A stretch of DNA of 64,000 nt from Wenzhouxiangella sp. XN201 (lineage in GTDB: Bacteria > Pseudomonadota > Gammaproteobacteria > Xanthomonadales > Wenzhouxiangellaceae), in NCBI RefSeq assembly GCF_011008905.1, contig NZ_JAAIVI010000020.1, positions 310,001 through 374,000 of the forward strand, in the 5' to 3' direction. Shown here piece by piece: positions 35,874 through 44,363 of this stretch. Each line of letters starts with the position of its first letter. Position 1 is the stretch's first letter. The notes beneath the pieces are model-generated. The model was not told the origin of the DNA. It worked only from the letters and a program-made list of their open reading frames with translations, and did no database searches. The position numbers and the translations under genes are program-made.

Positions 35874-36431
35874 ATGAGTCCGGACGTGGAACGTGACCTC
35901 ATCAGGCGAGCCCGCTCGGGCTCGCTGGTTGCGTTCGAATCGCTGATGCAGGCCCACCAGGACCGACTGTTTCGATTCGTGCTGGTGCGCGGCGCTTCCC
36001 GGGCGGACGCAGAGGATATCGTGCAGGACACCTTCCTGGCCGCCTGGCGCCATCTGGGCAGCTACCGGAATCGCTGGCGATTTTCCACCTGGCTCTACAC
36101 CATCGCCCGCCGGCAGGCGTCGGGGCGGCGCTACGATTTTGCCGAGCTGCCTGCCGGCCTGGTCGATCCGACGCAGGGCCCGGAGGATGCGGCGCAGCGG
36201 GGTCAGCAGCGCGATAATATCTGGGCGCTTGCGCGTGAACTGCTACCATCTGAGTGGTTCGACGTGTTGTGGCTGTACTATGCCGAAGATCGCACGACCC
36301 GGGAAATCGCCCGGATCCTCGGTCGCTCGGTGGCCTGGGTTAAGGTAACGCTGCACCGCTCGCGCCAGCGCCTGGCCGAATCGATCGATGCCGCGGACTG
36401 GCTGTCCGAAGAGGTCGTCTCGAATGAATAG
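35874..36431 (+). CDS. ECF sigma-70 family RNA polymerase sigma factor
   Basis: 185 aa. Sigma region 2 (about 20-90): 'AFESLMQAHQDRLFRFVL', 'DAEDIVQDTFLAAWRHL', 'WRFSTWLYTIARRQ'. Region 4 (about 120-172): 'LPSEWFDVLWLYYAEDRTTREIARIL' in pieces, and the helix-turn-helix 'RSVAWVKVTLHRSRQRLAES'. Sigma-70 region 3 is absent, as in all ECF factors. The next gene starts inside its last codons and encodes a probable anti-sigma factor, so sequestration at the membrane is expected. Confidence 0.9.
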   Translation: MSPDVERDLIRRARSGSLVAFESLMQAHQDRLFRFVLVRGASRADAEDIVQDTFLAAWRHLGSYRNRWRFSTWLYTIARRQASGRRYDFAELPAGLVDPTQGPEDAAQRGQQRDNIWALARELLPSEWFDVLWLYYAEDRTTREIARILGRSVAWVKVTLHRSRQRLAESIDAADWLSEEVVSNE

Positions 36432-36816
36432 ACAGGATCTGGAATACCGACTGCGGAATGATGCCGAGCGCCTTCGGGTCTCGTGTCCGCCGCACCTGCG
36501 GCACCGCGTTGCCGCGCGACTTCGCGCAGGAAAGCTTCGACCGGACCGATGGCCCGTCGGCTTTCCCGCGCTGGCCGGTACCCTGGGAGCATTGGTGGTG
36601 ATCGTCTCCGTCTGGATGCTCTGGCAGCCTCCCGGAGTCGAGGATCCGACGCTTCGCGTGGCCGGCTTGAATGCGGCGCCGGTCGTCGCCAGTTCTGATC
36701 GACTGCTGGCGTCGCGCGAAGCGGCCCTCGAAAACGAGCGGCAGTTGCTCGAGCGCGACCTGCGCAATCTGCGTGACCATGTCACGGCGACTTTCGAAAT
36801 CAATCCGAACGGCTAG
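36424..36816 (+). CDS. Probable membrane anti-sigma factor
   Basis: 130 aa from the ATG at 36424, overlapping the sigma gene by 8 bases. An N-terminal Arg-rich segment (1-50; 'PPHLRHRVAARLRAG') is followed by one membrane helix ('LAGTLGALVVIVSVWMLW', about 50-67) and a periplasmic part ending in a coiled coil ('REAALENERQLLERDLRNLRDHV'). There is no zinc-binding HxxxCxxC motif, so it is not a ZAS-type anti-sigma. The call rests on coupling to the sigma gene and on topology. Confidence 0.65.
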   Translation: MNRQDLEYRLRNDAERLRVSCPPHLRHRVAARLRAGKLRPDRWPVGFPALAGTLGALVVIVSVWMLWQPPGVEDPTLRVAGLNAAPVVASSDRLLASREAALENERQLLERDLRNLRDHVTATFEINPNG

Positions 36817-36821
36817 AGCTC

Positions 36822-37487
36822 ATGTCCAATCAATCCATCGGCCTCACCGACGAACTGCAGCGCTATGTCCTGGATCATGCCCTGCATGAACATCCATTGC
36901 TTGCCGAGCTGCGCGAGGAAACCGCCCGGCTCGAAGAGCGCAATATGCAGATCGCACCCGAGCAGGGTCAGTTCATGGCCCTGATGGCACGCCTGATCGG
37001 TGCCAAACGCTATATCGAAGTCGGGACCTTCACCGGCTACAGTGCGCTGGCGGTCACCCTGGCCATGCCGGACGACGGTCGCACCATTACCTGCGATGTC
37101 AGCAAGGAATGGACCGATATTGCCCGCCAGTTCTGGCAGCGAGCCGGTCTGGAGGAACGCATCCTGCTCGAGCTCGGACCGGCCCTGAAGACCCTGGAGG
37201 AGCTGCTGGTCTCCGGTTGCGAGGACACCTTCGACCTGGCCTTCATCGACGCCGACAAGACCGGCTACATCGATTACTTCGAGCGCTGCCACGAGCTGGT
37301 CCGCCCGGGTGGGCTGATCATGATCGACAATACGCTGTGGGACGGCAAGGTAGTCGACTCGGGCGCGCTCGACGAGGACACCGAGGCGATCCGTGAATTC
37401 AACGATTACCTGCGCGATCGCGAGGAAATCGACGTCTCGCTGGTACCGATCGGTGACGGACTTACCCTGGTGCGCAAGCGCTCATAG
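36822..37487 (+). CDS. SAM-dependent O-methyltransferase (caffeoyl-CoA OMT family)
   Basis: 221 aa. Class I Rossmann methyltransferase of the OMT-3 type: 'YIEVGTFTGYSALAVTLAM' binds SAM, 'FDLAFIDADKTGYIDYFE' gives the metal-binding Asp, and 'GGLIMIDNTLWDGKV' the second Asp/Asn. The family uses Mg2+ and methylates catechol-type hydroxyls. Bacterial substrates are mostly unknown. It starts 6 bases after the anti-sigma gene, so it could be part of the sigma operon, although nothing in it suggests a link. Confidence 0.88.
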   Translation: MSNQSIGLTDELQRYVLDHALHEHPLLAELREETARLEERNMQIAPEQGQFMALMARLIGAKRYIEVGTFTGYSALAVTLAMPDDGRTITCDVSKEWTDIARQFWQRAGLEERILLELGPALKTLEELLVSGCEDTFDLAFIDADKTGYIDYFERCHELVRPGGLIMIDNTLWDGKVVDSGALDEDTEAIREFNDYLRDREEIDVSLVPIGDGLTLVRKRS

Positions 37488-37556
37488 TGCGACTGCGCGC
37501 GCTTTTCGCAGACGACCCGATACACTGACTTGATTCCCAACCTGACGAGAGATCCT

Positions 37557-39509
37557 ATGCGACGCTTGTTCATCGTTTCGATTGTGTTCGTCTTGGCGGC
37601 GTCTGCGGCCAACGCCGAAGTCGACCGCCGCACCGCCAATTCCGGCAACGTCGTGCTTGAGGATGTGCCCGAGATTCCCGAGCGCATCAGTGAGGCGCTG
37701 ACGCAGTACCAGAACACACGCTCGGCCGGTCTGATCGACTGGAGCGCGGACGGCGAGAGTATTTACATCTCCACGCGCTTTGCCGAGGTCAGCCAGATTC
37801 ATCGCGTCGATCAGCCGGGCGGGACGCGACACCAACTGACCTGGTATGAGGAACCGGTCGGCGGTGCCGCCCGCCGCCCGGGCAGTGACCTCATGGCCTT
37901 CCTGATGGACGAGGGTGGTAGCGAGTTCGACCAGATCTATCTATTCGATCCGCGCGACGGCAGCCGCGAGATGATCAGCGACGGTTCCTCGCGCAACGGC
38001 GCCCTGGAATGGTCCGAAGACGGCCGCTACCTGGCCTTCCAGTCGACGCGCCGCAACGGCCGCTCGAACGATATCTGGATGTTCGACTTCGAGAACGACC
38101 GCGAGGCCGAGATTGTCCTCGAATCCCCGGATGGCAGCTGGTGGGGGCCGGTCGAGTTTTCCGACGACAACGGCAAGCTGCTGATCGTCCAGTACGTCAG
38201 CATCAACGACTCGCGCATCCATGTCCTGGACCTGGACTCGGGTGAACTGACGCGTATCGCCGGCAGCGAGGAAGAGCCCTCGCGTAACTTGCCCTTTGGC
38301 TTCGACGCCAGCAACAAAGGCGTGTATCTCAGCACCGATGCCGGGAGTGAATTCGCCCAGTTGGCATGGCGCCCGCTCGACCCCGATGGTGAGGCGCGCG
38401 TGATCACCGGCGACATTCCGTGGTCGGTGCAGGGCCTGGAACTCAATCATGCTGGCGACGCCGGCGTGTTTGCCACCAATGAGGACGGTATCAGCCGCGT
38501 TTACCGCTTCGACCCCGCTGACGAAAGCTACAGACGCATCGACTCTGTTCCCGAAGGACTGGTCTACGGCGCTTCGTTCAGCGAAGACGACCAGTCGCTG
38601 GCCCTGGTGGTCAACAATCCGCGCTCGCCCAGCGACGTCTACGTCATGGATTGGGAAAGTGCCGAGCTCACACGCTGGACTTATAGCGAAGTCGGCGGTC
38701 TCGATACCGAGCAATTCGTCATGCCGGAATTGGTCCACTATCCGACCTTTGACGAAGTGGACGGCGAGCCACGCGAGATCCCGGCCTTTGTCTACCGTCC
38801 GGCGGGCGAGGGGCCGCATCCGGTCATTATCCAGATCCACGGCGGGCCGGAGGGCCAGTCGCGCCCCGGCTTCTCCAGCACCTACCAGCTGTGGATCGAC
38901 CATCTCGGCGCGGCCGTTATCCGGCCTAACGTGCGTGGTTCGTCCGGTTACGGCAAGAGCTACCTGAGGCTCGACAATGGACTGCTGCGCGAGGACTCGG
39001 TCAAGGACATCGGCGCGCTGCTCGACTGGATCGAGGCCCAGCCCGACCTCGATGCCGACCGCGTGGCCGTCTACGGCGGCAGCTACGGCGGCTACATGGT
39101 GCTCGCCAGCGCCGTGCACTACAGCGACCGGCTCAAGGCCGCCGTCGATATCGTTGGCATCAGCAACTTCGTGACCTTCCTGGAGAACACCCAGGACTAT
39201 CGTCGTGATCTGCGGCGCGTCGAATACGGCGATGAGCGCGACTCGGAAATGCGGGCTCACCTGCAGGCCATCAGCCCGCTCAATAACGTCGAGAAGATCG
39301 ACGTGCCGATGTTCGTTGTCCAGGGCGAGAATGATCCACGCGTGCCGGTCAGCGAGGCCGAGCAGATCGTCGCCGCCTTGCGCGAGCAGGGCAGCCCGGT
39401 CTGGTACATGAACGCGCTCAATGAAGGTCACGGCTACCGCCGCAAGGAAAACCGCGACCTCTACAGCGAGGCCGTGGTTCTGTTTCTCGAAAACTTCCTG
39501 CTGGACTGA
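37557..39509 (+). CDS. Secreted S9-family prolyl oligopeptidase
   Basis: 650 aa from the ATG at 37557 (GAGAG upstream; a TTG at 37530 is less likely). Signal peptide 'MRRLFIVSIVFVLAASAANA|E'. About 40-395 form a WD40-like beta-propeller ('GLIDWSADGESIYISTRFA', 'ALEWSEDGRYLAFQSTR'). The alpha/beta-hydrolase domain follows, with Ser in 'YGGSYGGYMVLAS', Asp in 'ENDPRVPVSEAEQ' and His in 'NEGHGYRRKEN'. It cleaves oligopeptides in the periplasm or outside. A terminator lies 36 bases downstream. Similar enzymes are abundant in protein-degrading marine bacteria. Confidence 0.9.
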   Translation: MRRLFIVSIVFVLAASAANAEVDRRTANSGNVVLEDVPEIPERISEALTQYQNTRSAGLIDWSADGESIYISTRFAEVSQIHRVDQPGGTRHQLTWYEEPVGGAARRPGSDLMAFLMDEGGSEFDQIYLFDPRDGSREMISDGSSRNGALEWSEDGRYLAFQSTRRNGRSNDIWMFDFENDREAEIVLESPDGSWWGPVEFSDDNGKLLIVQYVSINDSRIHVLDLDSGELTRIAGSEEEPSRNLPFGFDASNKGVYLSTDAGSEFAQLAWRPLDPDGEARVITGDIPWSVQGLELNHAGDAGVFATNEDGISRVYRFDPADESYRRIDSVPEGLVYGASFSEDDQSLALVVNNPRSPSDVYVMDWESAELTRWTYSEVGGLDTEQFVMPELVHYPTFDEVDGEPREIPAFVYRPAGEGPHPVIIQIHGGPEGQSRPGFSSTYQLWIDHLGAAVIRPNVRGSSGYGKSYLRLDNGLLREDSVKDIGALLDWIEAQPDLDADRVAVYGGSYGGYMVLASAVHYSDRLKAAVDIVGISNFVTFLENTQDYRRDLRRVEYGDERDSEMRAHLQAISPLNNVEKIDVPMFVVQGENDPRVPVSEAEQIVAALREQGSPVWYMNALNEGHGYRRKENRDLYSEAVVLFLENFLLD

Positions 39510-39545
39510 CCGGTCGATTGCGGTAATTTTCATTCTGATCTGAAA

Positions 39546-39570
39546 CGCCCCGCTACGGCGGGGCTTTTTC
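39546..39570 (+). terminator. Rho-independent terminator after the S9 peptidase gene
   Basis: Stem GCCCCGC (39547-39553) and GCGGGGC (39558-39564) with a 4-base loop, followed by TTTTT. Confidence 0.9.
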
Positions 39571-39617
39571 GTGGTCGAAATGTTATTACAGGACCGTAAT
39601 GCGGTAGATTCTCGATC

Positions 39618-40514
39618 ATGGGCTCGCATAACCACCATCACGCACCTTCCAGTGGAAACGCGCTGCTGGCCGCCCTGTGCCTGACGCTGGCCTTCGCAGT
39701 CGTCGAGTTCGTCGCCGGCCTGTGGGCCAACTCCCTGGCCCTGGTGGCCGATGCCGGCCATATGCTGACCGATTCCTCGGCCCTGGGCCTGGCCGCCTTC
39801 GCCGCCTGGATGGCGGTACGCCCGGCCAGCAATCGGCGCACCTGGGGTTATGGTCGAGCCGAAGTGCTGGCCGCGCTGATCAACGGTGCGGTGATGCTCG
39901 CCCTGGTGGGTTCCATTGCCTGGCATGCCTTCGAGCGTTTTCAGGACCCACGTGAAATCAGCGGCGGCACGGTTCTGGCCGTGGCCCTGGTCGGGCTGGT
40001 GGTCAACCTGCTTGTGTTCTTCGTGCTCAGCCGCGGCCGCAGCAATCTCAACCTGCGTGGCGCTTTGTTGCACGTACTCGGCGACTTGCTGGGGTCGGTC
40101 GCGGCCCTGGTCTCCGGCATCGTCATCCTGGCCACCGGCTGGGCACCGATCGATCCGATCCTGTCACTGCTGATCTGTGCACTGATCCTCGTGGCTGCTG
40201 TGCGCCTGCTCATGGAGGGTGCGCACGTGGTCATGGAAGGGGTGCCGCAGGGCCTGGATCTCGAGAAAGTCTGTTCGACCATGACTGCAGTGTCAGGCGT
40301 CGAGGAAATTCACGACCTGCATGTCTGGCAGGTCTCCAGCGATCGCGTCGCGCTTTCGGCGCATGTGGTGGTCGCCGACCTGGGAGACTGGCCGTCTACG
40401 CTGGCGGCCCTCAATCGCAGATTGCTGGAGGTGCACGAGATCGATCATCCCACCTTGCAGCCGGAGCTCGCCCAGGCCGGAAACTGCGATCACCAGCCCG
40501 AGGCCTGTCGCTGA
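39618..40514 (+). CDS. Cation diffusion facilitator (CzcD/ZitB-like metal exporter)
   Basis: 298 aa inner-membrane protein, six helices (about 16-205) and a cytosolic C-terminal domain. A His-rich N-terminus (MGSHNHHHAP) precedes the transport motifs 'DAGHMLTDSSALGLAAFA' and 'HVLGDLLGSVAALVSG'. Each gives the HxxxD pair that binds Zn2+ (and often Co2+ or Cd2+) in the transport site. The C-terminal domain has 'VSGVEEIHDLHVWQVSSDRVALSAHVV', typical of CzcD/ZitB, and ends with a His/Cys-containing tail ('GNCDHQPEACR'). Exports divalent metal by proton antiport. It overlaps the next gene by one base. Confidence 0.9.
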   Translation: MGSHNHHHAPSSGNALLAALCLTLAFAVVEFVAGLWANSLALVADAGHMLTDSSALGLAAFAAWMAVRPASNRRTWGYGRAEVLAALINGAVMLALVGSIAWHAFERFQDPREISGGTVLAVALVGLVVNLLVFFVLSRGRSNLNLRGALLHVLGDLLGSVAALVSGIVILATGWAPIDPILSLLICALILVAAVRLLMEGAHVVMEGVPQGLDLEKVCSTMTAVSGVEEIHDLHVWQVSSDRVALSAHVVVADLGDWPSTLAALNRRLLEVHEIDHPTLQPELAQAGNCDHQPEACR

Positions 40515-40783
40515 TGGCCGGGGGCTGGGCAAGGGACGATGCGGTGCAAGACCAGATTGACAGCACCGTGGAGGATGGGCTGGCGCGTGTGCGCGACCGA
40601 ATTCCCAAGGGGGAGAGCCGGCAGGACTGTGCGGAGTGCGGCGAGCCGATTCCCGAAGCGCGCCGCAAGGCACTGCCCGGCGTTCAGCTATGCCTGTCTT
40701 GCCAGGAAGAACTCGACGAAGCCGAAAAGAAAAGCTTCAGCGGCTACAACCGGCGTGGCAGCAAGGACAGCCAGTTGCGTTAA
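40514..40783 (+). CDS. TraR/DksA-type C4 zinc-finger protein
   Basis: 89 aa, similar to E. coli YbiI. Four cysteines form a finger: 'DCAECGEPIPEARRKALPGVQLCLSCQE' contains the CxxC and CxxC pairs about 17 residues apart. An N-terminal helix precedes it. TraR-like proteins bind RNA polymerase without needing ppGpp. It is coupled to the metal exporter by a 1-base overlap. It complements the zinc-less dksA earlier in the window. Confidence 0.85.
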   Translation: MAGGWARDDAVQDQIDSTVEDGLARVRDRIPKGESRQDCAECGEPIPEARRKALPGVQLCLSCQEELDEAEKKSFSGYNRRGSKDSQLR

Positions 40784-40831
40784 GGCGCTCGGCCCGATGC
40801 GCAGGCCGGGATATTCAGAATCTCGCTTCGA

Positions 40832-41938
40832 TCAGCTTTCGTCCTCGTCTTCGCCTTCCATTTCGGCTTCGGCTTGCCCGATGCGTTTGAGCAGGGTGTC
40901 GAGGATTTCCTGTCCGGTCTCCCCGGTCTGCTCGATATAGGTGTCGCGAACACCCATGCTGGCCTCGCGGAAGGCCTCGCGCTCTTCGTCGGTCAGTTCG
41001 ACCCATTCGGTGCCGCCCTGGTCGAGGATGATCTGACGGCGTTCCTCGTTGAACTGGATTTGTTCCTCGTCGATCCAGTCGACCAGTTCGTCGCGCACCT
41101 CGAGCACCATCGTTTGCTGTTGCTCCGACAGCGAATCGAACCACTGCCGGCTGGCCGCCAGGGTCGAGATGAACTGGGCGTGTCGGCCGGAGGTGAGGTA
41201 GTCCTGCTCCTCGTAGAAGCTCATTTCCTCGATCGCGAAGATCGGGTTGACCTGGCCGTCGATCTGGCCAAGCTGCAGGCCACTGTAGACTTCGGAGTAG
41301 GGCATCGGCGTCGGGTTTGCACCGTACGCCCGGTACGACTCGACCAGGATCGGCGAGGTCATGGTGCGAATGCGGAAATCCTCGAAGTCGTCCAGCGTGC
41401 GTAGCGGCTTGTTGCCGCTCCAGACCATCCAGCCCTCGGGGACGATGTCGAGCAGCTGCAGGTCCTGATCGTTGTACAGGGGCTGAAACAGCGTGTAGAT
41501 GGCATCGTCCGACAGCACTTCCCGGTTGACCTCGTTGTGTTCTGACAGCACGAAGTGCAGTGTAAACACGCCCACCTCCGGAATCAGGTCGGCCAGGTGG
41601 CCGGGCGAGGCGAAAGTCAGTTCGATACCGCCGCCCTGGGCCATCTCGGTCAGCTGAGACGAGGTGCCCAGCGCGCCGTAGGGGTAGATCTCGATCTCGA
41701 TCGCCCCGTCGCTGCGTTCCTCGATGCGGCGCTTGAACTCCCGGGCGTAGGCGTCCTGCACGCTGCCTTCGACTTCCTCCAGCGCGAACCGCCAGGTCGC
41801 CGTTTCTTCGGCTTGCGCCTGGTCTTCCTCGCCGCCGTTGGTCTGCTCTCCTGGCGTCTGTCCGGAGTCACCGCAGGCGCTCAGCAGCAGCGCGAACAAC
41901 AGGATCATTCCGATACGGGCAGTGCGTGCTCGGTTCAT
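40832..41938 (-). CDS. dctP: TRAP transporter substrate-binding lipoprotein (DctP family)
   Basis: 368 aa from the ATG at 41938, with GGAGG seven bases upstream; the frame extends to 42043 without homology. The signal ends in a lipobox, 'ALLLSACGDS', so unlike soluble DctP it is membrane-tethered. The body matches DctP: 'FALEEVEGSVQDAYAREFKRRIEE' region, 'YPYGALGTSSQLTEMAQGG', 'VPEGWMVWSGNKPLRTLDDF', 'YSGLQLGQIDGQVNP'. The Arg that pairs with a substrate carboxylate sits in 'FRIRTMTSP'. A very acidic tail (EGEDEDES) closes it. It is divergent from dctQM. Substrate: probably an organic acid, unresolved. Confidence 0.9.
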   Translation of the reverse strand: MNRARTARIGMILLFALLLSACGDSGQTPGEQTNGGEEDQAQAEETATWRFALEEVEGSVQDAYAREFKRRIEERSDGAIEIEIYPYGALGTSSQLTEMAQGGGIELTFASPGHLADLIPEVGVFTLHFVLSEHNEVNREVLSDDAIYTLFQPLYNDQDLQLLDIVPEGWMVWSGNKPLRTLDDFEDFRIRTMTSPILVESYRAYGANPTPMPYSEVYSGLQLGQIDGQVNPIFAIEEMSFYEEQDYLTSGRHAQFISTLAASRQWFDSLSEQQQTMVLEVRDELVDWIDEEQIQFNEERRQIILDQGGTEWVELTDEEREAFREASMGVRDTYIEQTGETGQEILDTLLKRIGQAEAEMEGEDEDES

Positions 41939-42122
41939 GTCTTGCCTCCAACAATGAGACTTGCATTCAACATAACATGCTCCCTGCCGGCCGGCCGGAC
42001 GAAGCCCGGGAAACGAATCGTGCGGTGTGTAGAATGGATGCAAGTTCAGGGACGAGAGGCAAGCCGAACGTGCACCCGGGGACTGTTACAGGGCTGTGTC
42101 GGCCAGATACGGGCAAAAGCCA

Positions 42123-43016
42123 ATGAACGATTCCAGGCCAGGTTCGCGAAGCGGCTGGCGACAGGCTGTCCGGCGTCCGTTCAACTGGTTCGACAAGGGG
42201 TTGGACTGGTTCGAGCGGTTTGTGCTGGTCACTGGCATTTCAGCCATGGCCATCGTCAGCGTGGTCAACGTGATTTCGCGCAACACCGTGGGTTCGAGCC
42301 TGCAGTTTGCCGCCGACGTGACGCAACTTTTGCTGGTCGTCGTGACCTTCATGGGCATCGGCATCGGGGCACGCAACGCTCGCCATATCCGCGTTTCCGC
42401 GATTCACGACTTGCTCCCCGCGTCGGCGCAGAAAGTCTTGCTGACCCTTGTCGGCTTTGGCACCTCGGTGCTGCTTTTCCTTTTCGCCAGCTATGGCTGG
42501 GCCTATGCGCAGTCGGCGCAGCGCAGTTGCCGCGTGCTGCCCGAGGCATTCGGCGCGACGCCGCTTTGGCTCGGACTGGCCCTTACGCTGATTGCCATGG
42601 TCCTTAGCGGTCATCTCATACGGCTCGTGGCCGAGGTCGGTGGCCGTTTGCTCGGCGCCATGTCCAACAGGCGCCGCCACATCGTATTGTTTGTGACGAT
42701 TGCCGCCGGGTTGGCTCTCGGGGCACTTCTGTTCGGCCTGTTCATCGAACTGGTCGAAAATCGCAGCGGCCGCTGTCGGGTGACCTCGTCGACCGGCTTT
42801 CCGGTCTATCTGATCTACATGGTCGTGCCGCTGGGCTTCTTCCTCGGCGGCGTGCAGTTCTTCCTGGCCGGCCTGCGCAACGTCGTCAGTCGCGACAACT
42901 ATTTGTCCTGGTACCACCGTGACGAGTATGAAAGCGAGGAGCAGGCAGTCGGGCAGACTTCCCTGGGCCGGATTCCTGGCGAAAACGACGACAAGCGAGA
43001 GGGCGCCGATGGCTGA
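42123..43016 (+). CDS. dctQ: TRAP transporter small permease DctQ with an apparent internal duplication
   Basis: 297 aa from the ATG at 42123. DctQ proteins usually have four membrane helices and about 160-200 residues. I see six: about 34-52, 64-83, 104-128, 148-168, 186-210 and 226-249. The helix-loop-helix 104-168 (with 'RSCRVLPEAFG') and 186-249 (with 'GRCRVTSSTGF') look like duplicates: same order, each with a CRV before the second helix. Partner of DctM in a Na+-dependent organic-acid uptake system. It overlaps dctM by 8 bases. Confidence 0.85.
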   Translation: MNDSRPGSRSGWRQAVRRPFNWFDKGLDWFERFVLVTGISAMAIVSVVNVISRNTVGSSLQFAADVTQLLLVVVTFMGIGIGARNARHIRVSAIHDLLPASAQKVLLTLVGFGTSVLLFLFASYGWAYAQSAQRSCRVLPEAFGATPLWLGLALTLIAMVLSGHLIRLVAEVGGRLLGAMSNRRRHIVLFVTIAAGLALGALLFGLFIELVENRSGRCRVTSSTGFPVYLIYMVVPLGFFLGGVQFFLAGLRNVVSRDNYLSWYHRDEYESEEQAVGQTSLGRIPGENDDKREGADG

Positions 43017-44340
43017 GTTCTTCGACCTGCTGGGACTGGCCGCACTGAGCGACGCCCAGGTGGCGCTGGTGGCCGCCGCCGTCATGGTGGTGCTGTTGCT
43101 GCTGGGCTTTCCCATGATGGTGCCGCTGACCGTTGGTGCCATGGTGCTGCTGTTTTCCAAGTTCTCGATGCTCGAGCCGGGGATGCTGGTTCAGCAAATG
43201 ATCGGCGGGGTCGAGCAGAGCGTCCTGGTGGCCGTGCCGATGTTCATCCTGGCCGCCGATATCATGATCAAGGGACACACCGCCGAGCGTCTGCTCGACC
43301 TGGTCAGTCGATTCGTCGGCCATGTTCGTGGTGGGTTGGCGGTGACCACGGCGGTGTCGTGCACGCTGTTCGGTGCCGTGTCGGGCTCCACGCAGGCCAC
43401 CGTGGTCGCCATGGGCAAGCCGTTGCGGCCAAAACTGCTCGAAGCCGGCTACACCGATCGCTTCTCCATGGCGCTGATCATCAACGCCAGCGACATCGCG
43501 CTGCTGATTCCGCCCTCGATCGGCATGATCATCTATGGCGTGGCGTCGGGCACTTCGGTGGGTGACTTGTTCATCGCCGGTATCGGGCCGGGCCTGATGA
43601 TTCTGGCGCTGTTCGCCGTCTACTGCTATGTCATTTCGGTGTGGAAGAAGGTTCCGCCGCGCAAGGCGGCCACCTGGCCGGAGCGCTGGCTGGCCCTGCG
43701 TCGGGCGGGTCTGGCTTTTGGTTTTCCGGTGATCATCATCGGCGGCATCTACTCGGGCTATTTCAGTCCGACCGAGGCGGCATCGATGTCGGTCGCCTAT
43801 GCACTGCTGCTCGAAATGGTCGTTTACCGCGAAGTCAAGTTCTCGGATCTGCCGGGGATCGCGCTATCGACCGGCATGATCACGGCGGTGGTCTTCATTC
43901 TGGTTGCCGCCGGCATGGCATTCTCCTGGATCGTGTCCTTTGCCCAGATTCCCGATCTGCTGCTCGGTGATGTGGTTGCCAATGCCGCCGACAATCCGTT
44001 GATGGTGCTCGCGCTCGTCGCGGTCGCCTACTTCGTCGGTTGCATGTTCGTCGACCCGATCGTCGTCATCCTGATCCTGACTCCGATCTTCGCGCCGGCG
44101 ATCCAGTCGGCCGGGCTTGATCCAGTGCATGTCGGCACCATCGTCGTATTGCAGGCGGCCATCGGCTCGGCCACACCGCCGTTCGGCTGCGATATCTTCA
44201 CGGCGGTGGCCATCTTTCGGCGGCCCTACCTCGATGTCATTGCCGGTACACCGCCGTTCGTGGCCATCCTGTTGTTGTCGACGGTGCTACTGATCCTGTT
44301 CCCGCAGATTGCACTCTTCCTGCCGGAGCTGATGCGCTAG
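43009..44340 (+). CDS. dctM: TRAP transporter large permease DctM
   Basis: 443 aa from the ATG at 43009, overlapping dctQ by 8 bases. About twelve membrane helices with the DctM motifs 'SCTLFGAVSGSTQATVVAMG' and 'NASDIALLIPPSIGMIIYGVASG' (the PPS helix break), 'SPTEAASMSVAYALL' and 'GCMFVDPIVVILILTPIFAP', and 'GSATPPFGCDIFTAVAIF'. It forms the transport core, and it works with the divergent binding lipoprotein. The gene ends in a hairpin shared with the convergent helicase gene. Confidence 0.94.
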   Translation: MAEFFDLLGLAALSDAQVALVAAAVMVVLLLLGFPMMVPLTVGAMVLLFSKFSMLEPGMLVQQMIGGVEQSVLVAVPMFILAADIMIKGHTAERLLDLVSRFVGHVRGGLAVTTAVSCTLFGAVSGSTQATVVAMGKPLRPKLLEAGYTDRFSMALIINASDIALLIPPSIGMIIYGVASGTSVGDLFIAGIGPGLMILALFAVYCYVISVWKKVPPRKAATWPERWLALRRAGLAFGFPVIIIGGIYSGYFSPTEAASMSVAYALLLEMVVYREVKFSDLPGIALSTGMITAVVFILVAAGMAFSWIVSFAQIPDLLLGDVVANAADNPLMVLALVAVAYFVGCMFVDPIVVILILTPIFAPAIQSAGLDPVHVGTIVVLQAAIGSATPPFGCDIFTAVAIFRRPYLDVIAGTPPFVAILLLSTVLLILFPQIALFLPELMR

Positions 44341-44363
44341 GAGAGTTTTCAGCGATCTCCTAG
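44337..44363. terminator. Hairpin joining the stop codons of two convergent genes
   Basis: CTAGGAGA (44337-44344) and TCTCCTAG (44356-44363) pair perfectly around an 11-base loop. Both arms contain a stop codon: TAG of dctM at 44338-44340 and TAG of the minus-strand helicase (44360-44362). There is no T-run on either strand, so if it terminates it does so weakly. Confidence 0.5.

Noticed and set aside
37941-40073. 710-codon minus-strand open frame across the S9 peptidase and CDF genes
   Set aside because: Opposite-strand shadow of GC-rich codons; no family motifs, while the + strand genes have catalytic residues and ribosome sites.
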